From Nocardia wallacei (GTDB taxonomy: Bacteria > Actinomycetota > Actinomycetes > Mycobacteriales > Mycobacteriaceae), in NCBI RefSeq assembly GCF_029869545.1, contig NZ_JARWQD010000276.1, forward strand, positions 1 through 39,994: 39,994 nt of DNA. Direction: 5' to 3'. A model generated the notes under the pieces. The model saw nothing but the letters and a program-made list of their open reading frames with translations. It did not search any database and had not been told where the DNA came from. Positions 16,333 through 24,859 of this stretch are shown piece by piece (position 1 is the first letter of the stretch; each line of letters starts with the position of its first letter). Position numbers and translations under genes: made by a program.

Positions 16333-16361
16333 CTTCAACTCGTGGTGAGGAACCCTTGCCC

Positions 16362-18743
16362 ATGGCGCTCGTCAAAACCCGTCCGCATTACAACGTCGTC
16401 TTCGCGGTCCTGCTGCTCGGAATATCCGCCTACGCACTGCTGCAGTCGATGGTGGTGCCGGTCCTGTCGCTGCTGATCCCGGCACTGCACACCGACCAGA
16501 ACACGGCGACCTGGTTGATGACCGGATATCTGCTGTCGGCCTCGGTGGCCACGCCCATCCTCGGCCGGATCGGCGACAAGGTCGGCAAGGAGCGGATGCT
16601 CGTCGTAACGCTGGTAGCGCTGGCGGTCGGCTCGCTGATCGCGGCGCTGACCGACTCGGTCGGCGTGATGATCGTCGCGCGAGTCATCCAGGGCCTGGGC
16701 GGCGGCGTGATTCCGTTGGCGTTCGGCATCATTCGCGACGAGTTCCCCGCGCGGAAACTGCACGGCGCGGTCGGTATCGCCTCGTCGCTGATCGCCGTCG
16801 GCTCCGGCGTGGGCCTGGTGCTGGCCGGTCCGATCGTCGATCACCTGGACTACCACTGGCTGTTCTGGGTGCCGATGATCATCACGACGATCGCCGCCGT
16901 GGCCGCGGTGCTGTTCGTGCCCGAGTCGCCGGTGCGCAGTCCGGGCCGGATCAATTGGGGCGCAGCGTTTCTGCTGTCCGCCTGGCTGGTGGCGCTGCTG
17001 CTCGCGGTGAGCAAGGGCCCGTCGTGGGGCTGGGGTTCGCCGGTGACGCTGGGCCTGTTCGCCGCGGCGGTGGTCTGCCTGATCGGGTGGATCGTGGTCG
17101 AGCTGAAATCGGTGACGCCGCTGATCGATATGCGGACGATGCGGATCCCGGCGGTGTGGACGACCAATCTGGTGGCCATCCTGACCGGCGCCGGAATGTA
17201 CGCGATGATGACGTTCCTGCCGCAGCTGCTGCAGACGCCGAAAGCGCTTGCGGGATACGGCCTGAGCGCCAGCATCACGCAGTCCGGGCTGTACATGCTG
17301 CCGCTGTCGGTCGCCATGTTCGTCATCGGCCTCACCATCGGGCCGCTGTCCGCGCGAATCAGTCCCAAGTTCATCGTGCTGATCGGCACCGCGCTCACGA
17401 TCCCGGCCTTCGGCATGCTCGCCCTCGGGCACAACCAGAGCTGGCAGGTCTACGTGGCGGGTGTCCTGCTCGGCGTGGGCATCGGCATGGCGTTCTCGTC
17501 GATGCCCGCCATCATCGTCGCGGCCGTGCCGCCCGCGCAGACCGGCGCGGCCACCGGCATGAACGCCAACGTCCGCACCGTCGGCGGTGCGATCGGCAGC
17601 GCGATCTCGTCGGTCATCCTGACCTCGGGCACCCACACCGCAAGCGGATTCCCCGCGGACTCCGGATATTCGAACGTCTTCTGGTTCCTGGGCGGCATCG
17701 CCGTGCTGTCCGCGGCGGCGGCCGTGATCGTCCCGACGGTGCGGGCCCACGATCCGCAGTCCACGCCGGTGGAGGAGAGCCCGGCCCCGGTCCCGGCGGG
17801 TACGCCGTCGGCGAACGGCCGGGCCAGGGGTGCCGCGCTGGGTAGCAGCCAGGCCGAAACATCAGGCCCCGCAACGATATCCGCCGTCGCTGCGCCGGGC
17901 GGTCACGGTGCTCGGCCGTCGAGCGCGGGTCGGCACAGTACCGATGCGGCGGTTGTCGACGGCCCGGCTGGTGCGCTGGCCATCACCGGTCGCATCCTGC
18001 GGGACAACGGGTTGCCGGTGTCCGAGGTGGCGCTGACGCTGATCGACCAACGCGGACACCAGGTTTCGCGGGCGACCGCGGATACCGAGGGCGGCTACCG
18101 CATCGATGCACCGGCCGCGGGCGGCTATGTGCTGATCGCGTCGGCGCACGGGCATCGGCCGGTGGCGGTCAATGTCGGCGCCGGGCCGCGGCCGCAGCGC
18201 GTGGACCTGACGCTGTCGAGTTCCGGCGAGCTGTCGGGCTCGGTGCGCCTGGCCGGTGGGGGACCGGTGGCGGGTGCGACCGTCACGCTGACCGATGCGC
18301 GCGGGGAGGTCGTCGGCGCGGCGGTGACCGGCGAGGACGGCGGCTATCTCTGCCGCGGCGTCCCCTCCGGCACGCACACCGTGGTCGTCGTCGCCGAACA
18401 TCAACGTCCGCACGCGGCCACCCTGACCGTCCCCGACAGCGGACTGCTGCGCTACGACGCGGAACTCGAGCCGATGGCGACCCTGGCGGGCGCGGTGCGC
18501 GCCGAGGGCCACGTGGTGTCGAATGCGCAGGTGACGGTGCTGGACGAGACCGGCGGCCTGGTCGCCACCGCCCACACCGACGACGACGGCCGCTACCGCG
18601 TCGCCGACCTGCCCGCCGGTGACTACGTGGTCGTCGCCCGCGGCTACCCCTCGGTGACCAGCAGCGTCTCGGTGACCGGCAGCGCGATCACCCACGACGT
18701 GGAACTCGGCTACGACGAGGCGATGCGACTGCCCGCGCGGTGA
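16362..18743 (+). CDS. MFS (DHA2-type) transporter fused to three Ig-like domains
   Basis: The 793-residue protein joins two modules. Residues 1-470 form a 14-helix drug:H+ antiporter-2-type transporter, with motif A-like GRIGDKVGKERM after helix 2 and motif C-like GSGVGLVLAGP in helix 5. After a Pro/Ala/Ser-rich linker (470-537) come three beta-sandwich repeats of the carboxypeptidase-regulatory-like type at about 538-622, 623-706 and 707-793, each with a G.V....G.PV..A.VTL.D..G and TD..G.Y.....P.G.Y pattern. With 14 helices both ends should be cytoplasmic, which is odd for Ig-like domains. TTG 16356 is better spaced from GTGAGG, but ATG 16362 is preferred. The exported substrate is unknown. 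A TetR gene follows 55 bases downstream. Confidence 0.88.
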   Translation: MALVKTRPHYNVVFAVLLLGISAYALLQSMVVPVLSLLIPALHTDQNTATWLMTGYLLSASVATPILGRIGDKVGKERMLVVTLVALAVGSLIAALTDSVGVMIVARVIQGLGGGVIPLAFGIIRDEFPARKLHGAVGIASSLIAVGSGVGLVLAGPIVDHLDYHWLFWVPMIITTIAAVAAVLFVPESPVRSPGRINWGAAFLLSAWLVALLLAVSKGPSWGWGSPVTLGLFAAAVVCLIGWIVVELKSVTPLIDMRTMRIPAVWTTNLVAILTGAGMYAMMTFLPQLLQTPKALAGYGLSASITQSGLYMLPLSVAMFVIGLTIGPLSARISPKFIVLIGTALTIPAFGMLALGHNQSWQVYVAGVLLGVGIGMAFSSMPAIIVAAVPPAQTGAATGMNANVRTVGGAIGSAISSVILTSGTHTASGFPADSGYSNVFWFLGGIAVLSAAAAVIVPTVRAHDPQSTPVEESPAPVPAGTPSANGRARGAALGSSQAETSGPATISAVAAPGGHGARPSSAGRHSTDAAVVDGPAGALAITGRILRDNGLPVSEVALTLIDQRGHQVSRATADTEGGYRIDAPAAGGYVLIASAHGHRPVAVNVGAGPRPQRVDLTLSSSGELSGSVRLAGGGPVAGATVTLTDARGEVVGAAVTGEDGGYLCRGVPSGTHTVVVVAEHQRPHAATLTVPDSGLLRYDAELEPMATLAGAVRAEGHVVSNAQVTVLDETGGLVATAHTDDDGRYRVADLPAGDYVVVARGYPSVTSSVSVTGSAITHDVELGYDEAMRLPAR

Positions 18744-18798
18744 TCCTCGTGCCGTAGGTTGACTCACCGACCCCGCAGGGAAAGGAGTCGGCCGCACG

Positions 18799-19449
18799 AT
18801 GACGCCACCCGAATCGCCGGAGCGCACCGGCGACCGCCCGGTGCGCCGCGATGTCCTGCGGAATCGGCAACTGCTGCTGGAGGCGGCCCGGGAGGTCTAC
18901 GCCGAACAGGGCCTCGACGCCGGTGTCGAGGAGATCGCGCGCCGGGCCGGGCTCGGCATGGGCACCCTGTATCGGCATTTCCCCACCAAGAAGGACCTGC
19001 TGCTGACGCTGCGGCAGGAGATCCTGGCCGATATCGCGAGCCACGGCGCCGACGCGGCGGCCGCGCAGCCGCCCGGGCTCGGACTGGAGGCGTGCCTGTG
19101 GAGCGTCTGCGCCGAGATCCAGTCCCATCATCGCGATCGCGAATTACTGTGGCAGACCTTCCCTTTGGACGAGGATCCCGGACGGCCGCAGTTCTGGGCG
19201 ATGATCCGGTCGTTGCTGCACGAGGCCCAGCGGGCCGGGCGGATTCGCGAGGACCTGACCTTCACCGACGTCTTCCTCTGCGTGCTCTCGGTCCGCGGCC
19301 TGATCAACGCCACCGCCGACCGCGCCCCGGACGCCTGGCGCCGCCACCTCTCCCTGCAGCTGGCCGGATTCCGGCCCGGCGCACCGGAATCGCCGTACCC
19401 ACCCACCGAGGAGGCGCTGGTGATTCCGGGGCTGGAACGAAACGAGTAG
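18799..19449 (+). CDS. TetR-family regulator
   Basis: The 216-residue protein has a clear TetR helix-turn-helix (VEEIARRAGLGMGTLYRHFPTKKDLLLTLRQEI). The C-terminal half matches the TetR class whose ligand domain contains a WRRHLSLQLAGFR-like segment. AAAGGAG lies upstream of ATG 18799. It is on the same strand as the MFS fusion, 55 bases after it, the usual place for a regulator of a drug exporter. It converges on the thioesterase gene. The ligand is unknown. Confidence 0.9.
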   Translation: MTPPESPERTGDRPVRRDVLRNRQLLLEAAREVYAEQGLDAGVEEIARRAGLGMGTLYRHFPTKKDLLLTLRQEILADIASHGADAAAAQPPGLGLEACLWSVCAEIQSHHRDRELLWQTFPLDEDPGRPQFWAMIRSLLHEAQRAGRIREDLTFTDVFLCVLSVRGLINATADRAPDAWRRHLSLQLAGFRPGAPESPYPPTEEALVIPGLERNE

Positions 19450-19460
19450 CCGTCCGGTCC

Positions 19461-20252
19461 CTACCGCTCGGCGAGCAGCAGCGTCTGGACGCTGCGGCCC
19501 GCCGGGCCCTTCTCGTCGTAGATGCGCGACTCCGCGAGACCGATGCCGCCGCGGTCCGGATAGGTGACGGCGTCGAGGCAGATCCATTCGCCGACCGGTT
19601 CGCGGTGCAGGGTCACCGTGAGGTCGGTGTTGATGAAAAGGTAACGGCCCCAATCCAATGTGGCGCTCACACCGCTGGCCGCGTCGGCCGCGGCGAGGGT
19701 GCGCTCCCACGGGCTCGGGGTGGTCCCGGCGACGATCGGCTGGCGCAGGCGGAACCAGCACACGGCCGGGCCGGGTTCGGCGAAATCGCCTGTGACGAAC
19801 CGGAAGTCGATGCTCGTGTGATAGCCGACGGGCTGGTCCGACGGGAAGTGTGCCTCCTCCTTGCCGGTGTCCGGTCCGGGGTGGCCGCCGGACGGCAGCA
19901 CCTCGGTCGGCAGGTCGAGTTCGGGATGCGCCTGCCGCAGCCGCCAGGCCGTGGCCTTCAGCACCGGTCCCCGGTCGGAGCTCAGCGTGGCCTCGAGCAT
20001 TTCTACGCTGCGCCCGGGGCGGGCCACCCGCGCCTCGACGGTCAGCGGCGCGATCGGTACCGGGCCCAGGATCTCCACCGCCATCCGGCCGATCCGGAAG
20101 CCGTCGCGCGGCTCGCACCGCTCGATGACATGGGCGAGCAGCGCGGACGGCGGCCCCGCGTGCTGGGCGTCGGGCGACCACGGCCCCCGGGTGAGCTCGG
20201 TGGATTCGAAGCGGCTCGGGTCTGCCGGGTCGGGAAGGTAGTAGGCATCCAT
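19461..20252 (-). CDS. Acyl-CoA thioesterase-like double-hotdog protein
   Basis: The 263-residue protein resembles TesB/4HBT_3-type thioesterases. It contains GPWSPDAQHAGPPSALLAHVIER near the N-terminus, the hotdog strand MAVEILGPVPIAPLTVEARVARPGRSVEMLEATL, and a second hotdog half including LDWGRYLFINTDLTVTLHREPVGEW and YDEKGPAGRSVQTLLL at the end. Such proteins hydrolyse acyl-CoA esters. The gene lies 46 bases downstream of the monooxygenase gene on the same strand, so the two may be co-transcribed and may share a substrate. The specific acyl group is unknown. Confidence 0.82.
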   Translation of the reverse strand: MDAYYLPDPADPSRFESTELTRGPWSPDAQHAGPPSALLAHVIERCEPRDGFRIGRMAVEILGPVPIAPLTVEARVARPGRSVEMLEATLSSDRGPVLKATAWRLRQAHPELDLPTEVLPSGGHPGPDTGKEEAHFPSDQPVGYHTSIDFRFVTGDFAEPGPAVCWFRLRQPIVAGTTPSPWERTLAAADAASGVSATLDWGRYLFINTDLTVTLHREPVGEWICLDAVTYPDRGGIGLAESRIYDEKGPAGRSVQTLLLAER

Positions 20253-20298
20253 GGTGAGGTGAGCCTACGACGCGCCCGTGCCGCGGCCGGGAAACGGG

Positions 20299-21894
20299 TC
20301 AGGACGCCAGGGTCGCGCGGGGCGACTCCGACTCGCGCCGCGGGCGCTCGTAGCGGTAGTCGTCGAGCGGGAAACGGCGATTGCCCCGGCGGGCCTCGTA
20401 GAACCCCGAGGGCCGGACGTAGGTCGTATCCCCTTGGGAATTGCGGTAATACGTCGGGACGTGCCCGTTGAGATCGGCCAGGTAGTAGCGCAGCGCGGCG
20501 GCGCGGCGATAGATGCGCCGATGGTATGCCTCGTGTACCTCCCGGCGGATCTCCACGGCGGTGGCCCCGCGCCGGGTGGCCTCCTTGATCGCGCGCACCG
20601 CGTGATCGGCGGTCATCTCCACGAACGCGTGCCAGCCGCTGCCGGTCCACGAATACGGGCCCACCAGCATCCACCGGTTCGGCAGTCCCGGCAGCGAAAC
20701 ACTCTGGTACGCCTGCAATCCGTGCTCGGTGTAGAACTTGCCGAGATCGAGGCCGCCGCGGCCGACGATCGTGCCCCGCCGGTAGGTCTCCGGGTCCGAG
20801 AACACCTCGTAGCCGGTGGCCAGCACGATCATGTCGACCTCGTGCTCGACGCCGTCGCGGGTGCGCAGGCCGCGCTCGGTGATGCGCTCGATCGGCTCGG
20901 TCACCAGGGTGACATTGTCGCGGTTGAAGGCCGGGATGTAGCCCGTCGACATGGTCGGCCGCTTGGCGATCGGGCCGTAGTCCGGTGCCAGCCGGCGCGC
21001 GGTGTCCTTGTCGCGCACCATCATTCGCAGGTAGCGCCGGTACCCCGCGATGGCCGCCTTGTCGAAGGTCCACATGACGGCCTTGGCCGACCACAGCGGC
21101 GCGGAGGTGCCGAACCGCAGCCCGGCGTCGACCGCGGCGAGCACCGCCCCGTGACCGGCCGCGACCAGGCCGGGGACGGCGAGCACGCGCTGCACCGGGC
21201 GGGGGACGCGGAAGTCCGGCTTCGGCGCGCACCACACCGGAGTGCGTTGGAATACCTCGAGTTTCGCGACCTCGCCGCAGATGGCGGGCACGATCTGCAC
21301 CGAACTCGCGCCGGTGCCGATGACGGCGACCCGCTTGCCGCGATGGTCGTAGTCGTCGTCCCAGTCCGAGGGGCGCTGGATCTTCCCGCCGAAGGTGGCC
21401 AGGCCGGGGATGCCCGGATCGTCCTTGGGGCGCACGAAGGCGCCGACGGCGCTGATCAGGAAGCGCGCGGTGATCACCTCGCCCGCGGCGGTGTGCAGGC
21501 GCCACAGATGGTTCGCGTCGTCCCACCGCTCGCTCGCCACGTCGACGCCGAAGCGGATGTGCGGATAGATCCCGAAGCGGCGGGCGACCTCGGCGTGGTA
21601 GCGCCTGACCTCGGCGCCGCGGGGAAATACCCTGCTCCAGTAGGCATTTCGCGCGAAGGAGTACTGGTAGGCGACGCCGGGGATGTCGACGCCGAGGCCC
21701 GGATAGCGATTCTCGTGCCAGCTGCCGCCGACGTCGTCGGCGCGCTCGAGCACCACGAAATCGCGCAGCCCGGCCTTGCGCAGCTTCACCGCGGCGGCGA
21801 TGCCGCCCGGCCCGGCACCGACCACGGCCACCTCGAAGTCGGGGACCGCGGGTCCCACCTGCCCGGTCGAGTCGGCTGGTGCGGTAGGGGTCAT
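20299..21894 (-). CDS. Flavin monooxygenase, Baeyer-Villiger type with altered fingerprint
   Basis: The 531-residue protein has the FAD fold GAGPGGIAAAVKL (26-38), the GGSWHENRYPGLGVDIPG segment of class B flavoprotein monooxygenases, and the NADPH fold VIGTGASSVQIVPAI (191-205). The Baeyer-Villiger fingerprint FxGxxxHxxxW is present as FGGKIQRPSDW (168-178), with Arg at the His position. Members insert oxygen next to ketones or at N or S. ATG 21894 has GAGGAGG six bases upstream. A palindrome lies just upstream at 21918-21930. The thioesterase gene follows 46 bases downstream; an ester made by the enzyme could be cut by neighbouring hydrolases. Confidence 0.88.
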   Translation of the reverse strand: MTPTAPADSTGQVGPAVPDFEVAVVGAGPGGIAAAVKLRKAGLRDFVVLERADDVGGSWHENRYPGLGVDIPGVAYQYSFARNAYWSRVFPRGAEVRRYHAEVARRFGIYPHIRFGVDVASERWDDANHLWRLHTAAGEVITARFLISAVGAFVRPKDDPGIPGLATFGGKIQRPSDWDDDYDHRGKRVAVIGTGASSVQIVPAICGEVAKLEVFQRTPVWCAPKPDFRVPRPVQRVLAVPGLVAAGHGAVLAAVDAGLRFGTSAPLWSAKAVMWTFDKAAIAGYRRYLRMMVRDKDTARRLAPDYGPIAKRPTMSTGYIPAFNRDNVTLVTEPIERITERGLRTRDGVEHEVDMIVLATGYEVFSDPETYRRGTIVGRGGLDLGKFYTEHGLQAYQSVSLPGLPNRWMLVGPYSWTGSGWHAFVEMTADHAVRAIKEATRRGATAVEIRREVHEAYHRRIYRRAAALRYYLADLNGHVPTYYRNSQGDTTYVRPSGFYEARRGNRRFPLDDYRYERPRRESESPRATLAS

Positions 21895-21917
21895 CGTCAA
21901 CCTCCTCGGACAAGGCT

Positions 21918-21930
21918 CTGTCCCAGACAG
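21918..21930. promoter_or_regulatory. Palindrome upstream of the monooxygenase
   Basis: CTGTCCCAGACAG has perfect five-base arms around CCA and sits 24-36 bases upstream of the start codon, where a repressor would block initiation. No regulator is adjacent. Assignment to one of the window's TetR proteins would be guesswork. Confidence 0.4.
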
Positions 21931-22009
21931 GGTAGCCCTCAGGGGCGGCTCGTGACCAGTCGTGCTCCTTCGATACACCGGTTCCGCGGTGCGCGCCGCG
22001 CGGCCCGAA

Positions 22010-22786
22010 TCAGTCGGCCAAGGCGGCGGCGACCGTCTCGGCGATGTGCGCCTGCCCGATCGCGTTGGCGTGCAAGGGAACAGAGAGCGTATCCGGAACC
22101 GGCCCGTTGACCCAGTTGGTGCCCGGCGGCTGGCACATGTCGTGTCCGGTGCGCGCGAAGTTGTCCGCGAAACGGGCCGCGTGCGTCGTCGCGACCGCGC
22201 GCAGGGTGTCGGTGATCCGCTGGATGCCACCCTGATCGGTGAGGCCGTAGCAACCGCCGCTCACCGGCAGGTACCGCATGTAGGTGGTGACGACGACGGT
22301 GGCATGCGGTGCGCGCGCGTGGATCTCGTCGAGCACGGCGCCGACAGTGCCGCGCACGGTCTCGAGCTGTGCCGCGGTGAGGGTGTTGATATTCGTGGCG
22401 CCGACGTCGTTGGCGCCGATGGTGATCGTCACCAGATCGGTGTCGGCGGTGAGCGCCTCGAATTGCGCGGGATTCGGCGGCCCGACCCGGGGCGTCTGCG
22501 GCACGGTCATGTGCTGGGTCTGCGCCCCCGCGCAGCTCACATCGGTGAAGCTCGCGACGCCCAGGGACCGGGCGAGTACCGACGGATAGTTGTCCGCGGC
22601 CCGCAGGCAGCCCGGCGAACTGCCCGGCTGCAGGCGATCCAGCGTGCCCACGGCGGCCGCCGAATCCCCCAGGGCGACATACCTTTCGAAGGTCGGCGTC
22701 GCCTGGGCGGCGGGCGCACCGGCGAGTAACAGGGCCGGTGCCGCGGCCAGTGCGGCGAGTGCACGGTAGGGGCGCCCAGTGGGCAT
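22010..22786 (-). CDS. Secreted SGNH/GDSL hydrolase
   Basis: The 258-residue protein has a signal peptide (cleavage near AQA-TP, residue 29) and the SGNH blocks: YVALGDSAAA with nucleophile S42, the Asn block TITIGANDVG, and a late His in DTLSVPLHANAIG. Four cysteines in the mature part could form two disulfides, as in Streptomyces-type extracellular esterases. It should hydrolyse lipid or ester substrates outside the cell. It is on the same strand as the monooxygenase but 115 bases upstream of it, so co-transcription is possible rather than evident. Confidence 0.88.
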   Translation of the reverse strand: MPTGRPYRALAALAAAPALLLAGAPAAQATPTFERYVALGDSAAAVGTLDRLQPGSSPGCLRAADNYPSVLARSLGVASFTDVSCAGAQTQHMTVPQTPRVGPPNPAQFEALTADTDLVTITIGANDVGATNINTLTAAQLETVRGTVGAVLDEIHARAPHATVVVTTYMRYLPVSGGCYGLTDQGGIQRITDTLRAVATTHAARFADNFARTGHDMCQPPGTNWVNGPVPDTLSVPLHANAIGQAHIAETVAAALAD

Positions 22787-22859
22787 CGGAGTCTCCTCAT
22801 CGACGGGGTTACCTCGCGACTCCGAATTGTGCCCCGGATGTGTGGAATTCGCGGCGCGG

Positions 22860-23798
22860 TCAGCCGTTCACGGCCGCATCGATCCGAATCGTCACATCGA
22901 GACTGTCGAGCACGGTTTCGGGTCCGATCATGTTGGTGGCCTTGCCGTTCAGGCAGTCCAGGACGTGGTCGATCATCGCCGCGTACTGGTCGGCGGGCGG
23001 GATGTCGAGCCGGGTCGCACCCGCGGCGGTGTAGGCGGTGACGACCGAGTCGGGCTTACCGTCGAAACCCATGGTGAATCTGCTCTCCAGGGCGCCGTTG
23101 TCGAAGATCGCGCGGTAACCGCCCTGCGCCCCATAGCTCATCGGCAGCATGGACGATGTCGAACAGCGCACCAGAGCGTCCGGGTAGTCGAGATGGACGT
23201 CCACCGCCGCCGCCTCGGCGTCCTTCTCCGCTGTCGCGACCGAGACCCCGCCGGGCACACCCAGCGCCCGCACGATCGTATCGATGTCGCCGAGCATCGA
23301 ATCCAGCGGAATCTGCCGCAGGCCGATGCTCGCGCCCGGCCACAGCAGGGCGGTGTTCATCTCCACCGACAGCTGGCGCAGCCGCCCGTAGGTGCCGCCG
23401 CGCACGGTATCGACCAGCACCCGGCTCTGCGGCACGAAGCGATTGAACATGTCGACGAACACCTGCGTGTCGGCATTCGCCGCGGCCGCGGCGACCGCAC
23501 GCGCGTCGGCCATGGTCGGCGCGAGCGGCAATTCCGTCAGCACGTGCTTCCCGGCGTCGAGGGCCCGCAGCACCAGCTCGGCGTGCATGCGGGTGGGCAG
23601 GCAGATATCGATCAGATCGATGCCGGGATCGGCGAAGACCGAATCCAGGTCCGTGGTGAACCGACAGCCGAATCGGTTCGCCATGTCCTCCGCCTTCTCC
23701 GGCGTCCGACCGTAGACGACCACCTCGACGTCCGGGTGCCGCCGGAAACCCGCGGCATGAGCCTGCGCGATGCCGGTACCCAGCAGTGCAACCTTCAC
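22860..23798 (-). CDS. Gfo/Idh/MocA-like protein lacking the EKP lysine
   Basis: The 312-residue protein has the N-terminal Rossmann fold (VALLGTGIAQAHAAGF) and the C-terminal alpha/beta domain of NAD(P)-dependent sugar or inositol dehydrogenases. The family's EKP motif, whose Lys takes part in cofactor binding and catalysis, is TELPLAP here (E89, L90, P91). The downstream GxH element is also not evident in SMLGDIDTIVRALG. The protein may therefore not be a standard dehydrogenase. GTG 23798 is preferred because AAGGAG sits five bases upstream; a GTG at 23813 would bury it. It is divergent from the WYL regulator, with an inverted repeat between them. Confidence 0.85.
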   Translation of the reverse strand: MKVALLGTGIAQAHAAGFRRHPDVEVVVYGRTPEKAEDMANRFGCRFTTDLDSVFADPGIDLIDICLPTRMHAELVLRALDAGKHVLTELPLAPTMADARAVAAAAANADTQVFVDMFNRFVPQSRVLVDTVRGGTYGRLRQLSVEMNTALLWPGASIGLRQIPLDSMLGDIDTIVRALGVPGGVSVATAEKDAEAAAVDVHLDYPDALVRCSTSSMLPMSYGAQGGYRAIFDNGALESRFTMGFDGKPDSVVTAYTAAGATRLDIPPADQYAAMIDHVLDCLNGKATNMIGPETVLDSLDVTIRIDAAVNG

Positions 23799-23842
23799 AA
23801 TGACTCCTTTCACTCGCCGTTCTCCTCGACGCTAAGGAGCCA

Positions 23843-23863
23843 ATAGGTCACTCGAAGACCTAT
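23843..23863. promoter_or_regulatory. Operator between Gfo/Idh/MocA and WYL genes
   Basis: ATAGGTC and GACCTAT form a perfect seven-base inverted repeat with a seven-base spacer. It lies 45 bases upstream of the oxidoreductase start and 21 bases upstream of the regulator start. TATAGC in the right arm could be the regulator's -10, so binding would be autoregulatory. The WYL protein is the obvious candidate. Confidence 0.6.
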
Positions 23864-23883
23864 AGCGGCGTCAGAATGGACCT

Positions 23884-24859
23884 GTGCGCGATCCCACAGG
23901 CCGGTTGCTACACCTGCTGTCGCTGCTGCAGTCCCCGCGGGAATGGACCGGCGTCGAACTGGCCGAGCGGCTGGGGGCCAGTCCTCGCACCATCCGGCGG
24001 GATATCGAACGGCTGCGCGAACTCGGGTATCCGGTGCACGCCACCCAGGGCAATATCGGCGGATATCGCCTGGTCGCGGGCGCGGCGCTGCCGCCGCTGG
24101 TGCTCGACGACGAGGAAGCCGTCGCGATCGCCGTCGGGTTGCGCACCGGCGCGAGGTCGGCGATCACCGGCATCGAGGACGCCTCGCTGCGGGCCCTGGC
24201 GAAACTCGAACAGGTGCTGCCCAGCCGACTGCGGCGTCGGGTGTCGGACCTGTCGCGGGCCGACGTGCTCCCGGCCGGTGGCGGGGTCGAGGTGGATCCC
24301 GAAACGCTGGCGGGATTGGCGTCGGCATGCCGCGCGCACGAGAAGGTGCGTTTCGCATACACCAAGTCCGGCGGCAGCGTAAGCAAGCGTTTCGTCGAAC
24401 CGCACCACCTGGTGGCCGCGGGTAGCCGCTGGTATCTGATCGCGTTCGACGACGACCGCGCCGACTGGCGGACGTTCCGGCTCGACCGCATCGCCGCCGT
24501 GCACCGCACCGGCGTGCGCGTTCCGCAGCGGGAGCTGCCCGAGGGCATGGATGCGGCGAGCTGGCTGATCGGCTCCCTGCGCCGGACCGGGACGGTGCAG
24601 GGCCGCGCGCTGCTCCACGAGCCGATCGACGTCGCCCGCACCCGCGTGAGCGCCCGGCAGGGAGCGCTCGAACCCGCCGACGACGGAGCCTGTGTCCTCA
24701 CGACCTACCCCGACGCCCCGCACTACGTCGCCTACAACATCGCCCTGCTCCCGATGCCCTACACCCTGCTCGGTCCCCCCCGAACTCGTCCCGCTGCTGC
24801 GCGCGCTCGGCGAACGAGCCCGCGCCGCAACAGAATCGGGCCCGCTCGGCCGTCAGTGA
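23884..24859 (+). CDS. HTH-WYL transcriptional regulator, frameshifted near the 3' end
   Basis: Residues 1-60 are a DeoR/HTH_11-like winged helix (WTGVELAERLGASPRTIRRDIERLRELGYPV) and residues about 140-324 are a WYL ligand-sensing domain, with SRWYLIAFDDD at 181-190 and WRTFRLDRI. The frame is normal to LLPMPYTLLG; the next codons should be CCC CCC GAA, but the sequence has seven C at 24775-24781. Removing one C restores PPELVPLLRALGERARAATE and a stop at 24857-24859, giving 324 residues and a seven-base convergent overlap with the epoxide hydrolase. As written, the frame runs on into antisense sequence. This may be an indel error or a real mutation. It probably controls the divergent oxidoreductase. 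Confidence 0.85.

Larger units (their letters stand above)
15869..16361. other. 493-bp gap between EthD and MFS genes
   Basis: The stretch holds an imperfect 40-bp direct duplication (15931-16015), a minus-strand remnant that looks like the C-terminus of a protein (16090-16255), and two short inverted repeats before the MFS start (16281-16332). No complete gene is visible. Confidence 0.6.

Noticed and set aside
16335..17750. Long minus-strand frame opposite the MFS gene
   Set aside because: The composition (Arg, His, Gln, Asp) is typical of antisense frames in GC-rich DNA and matches no family.
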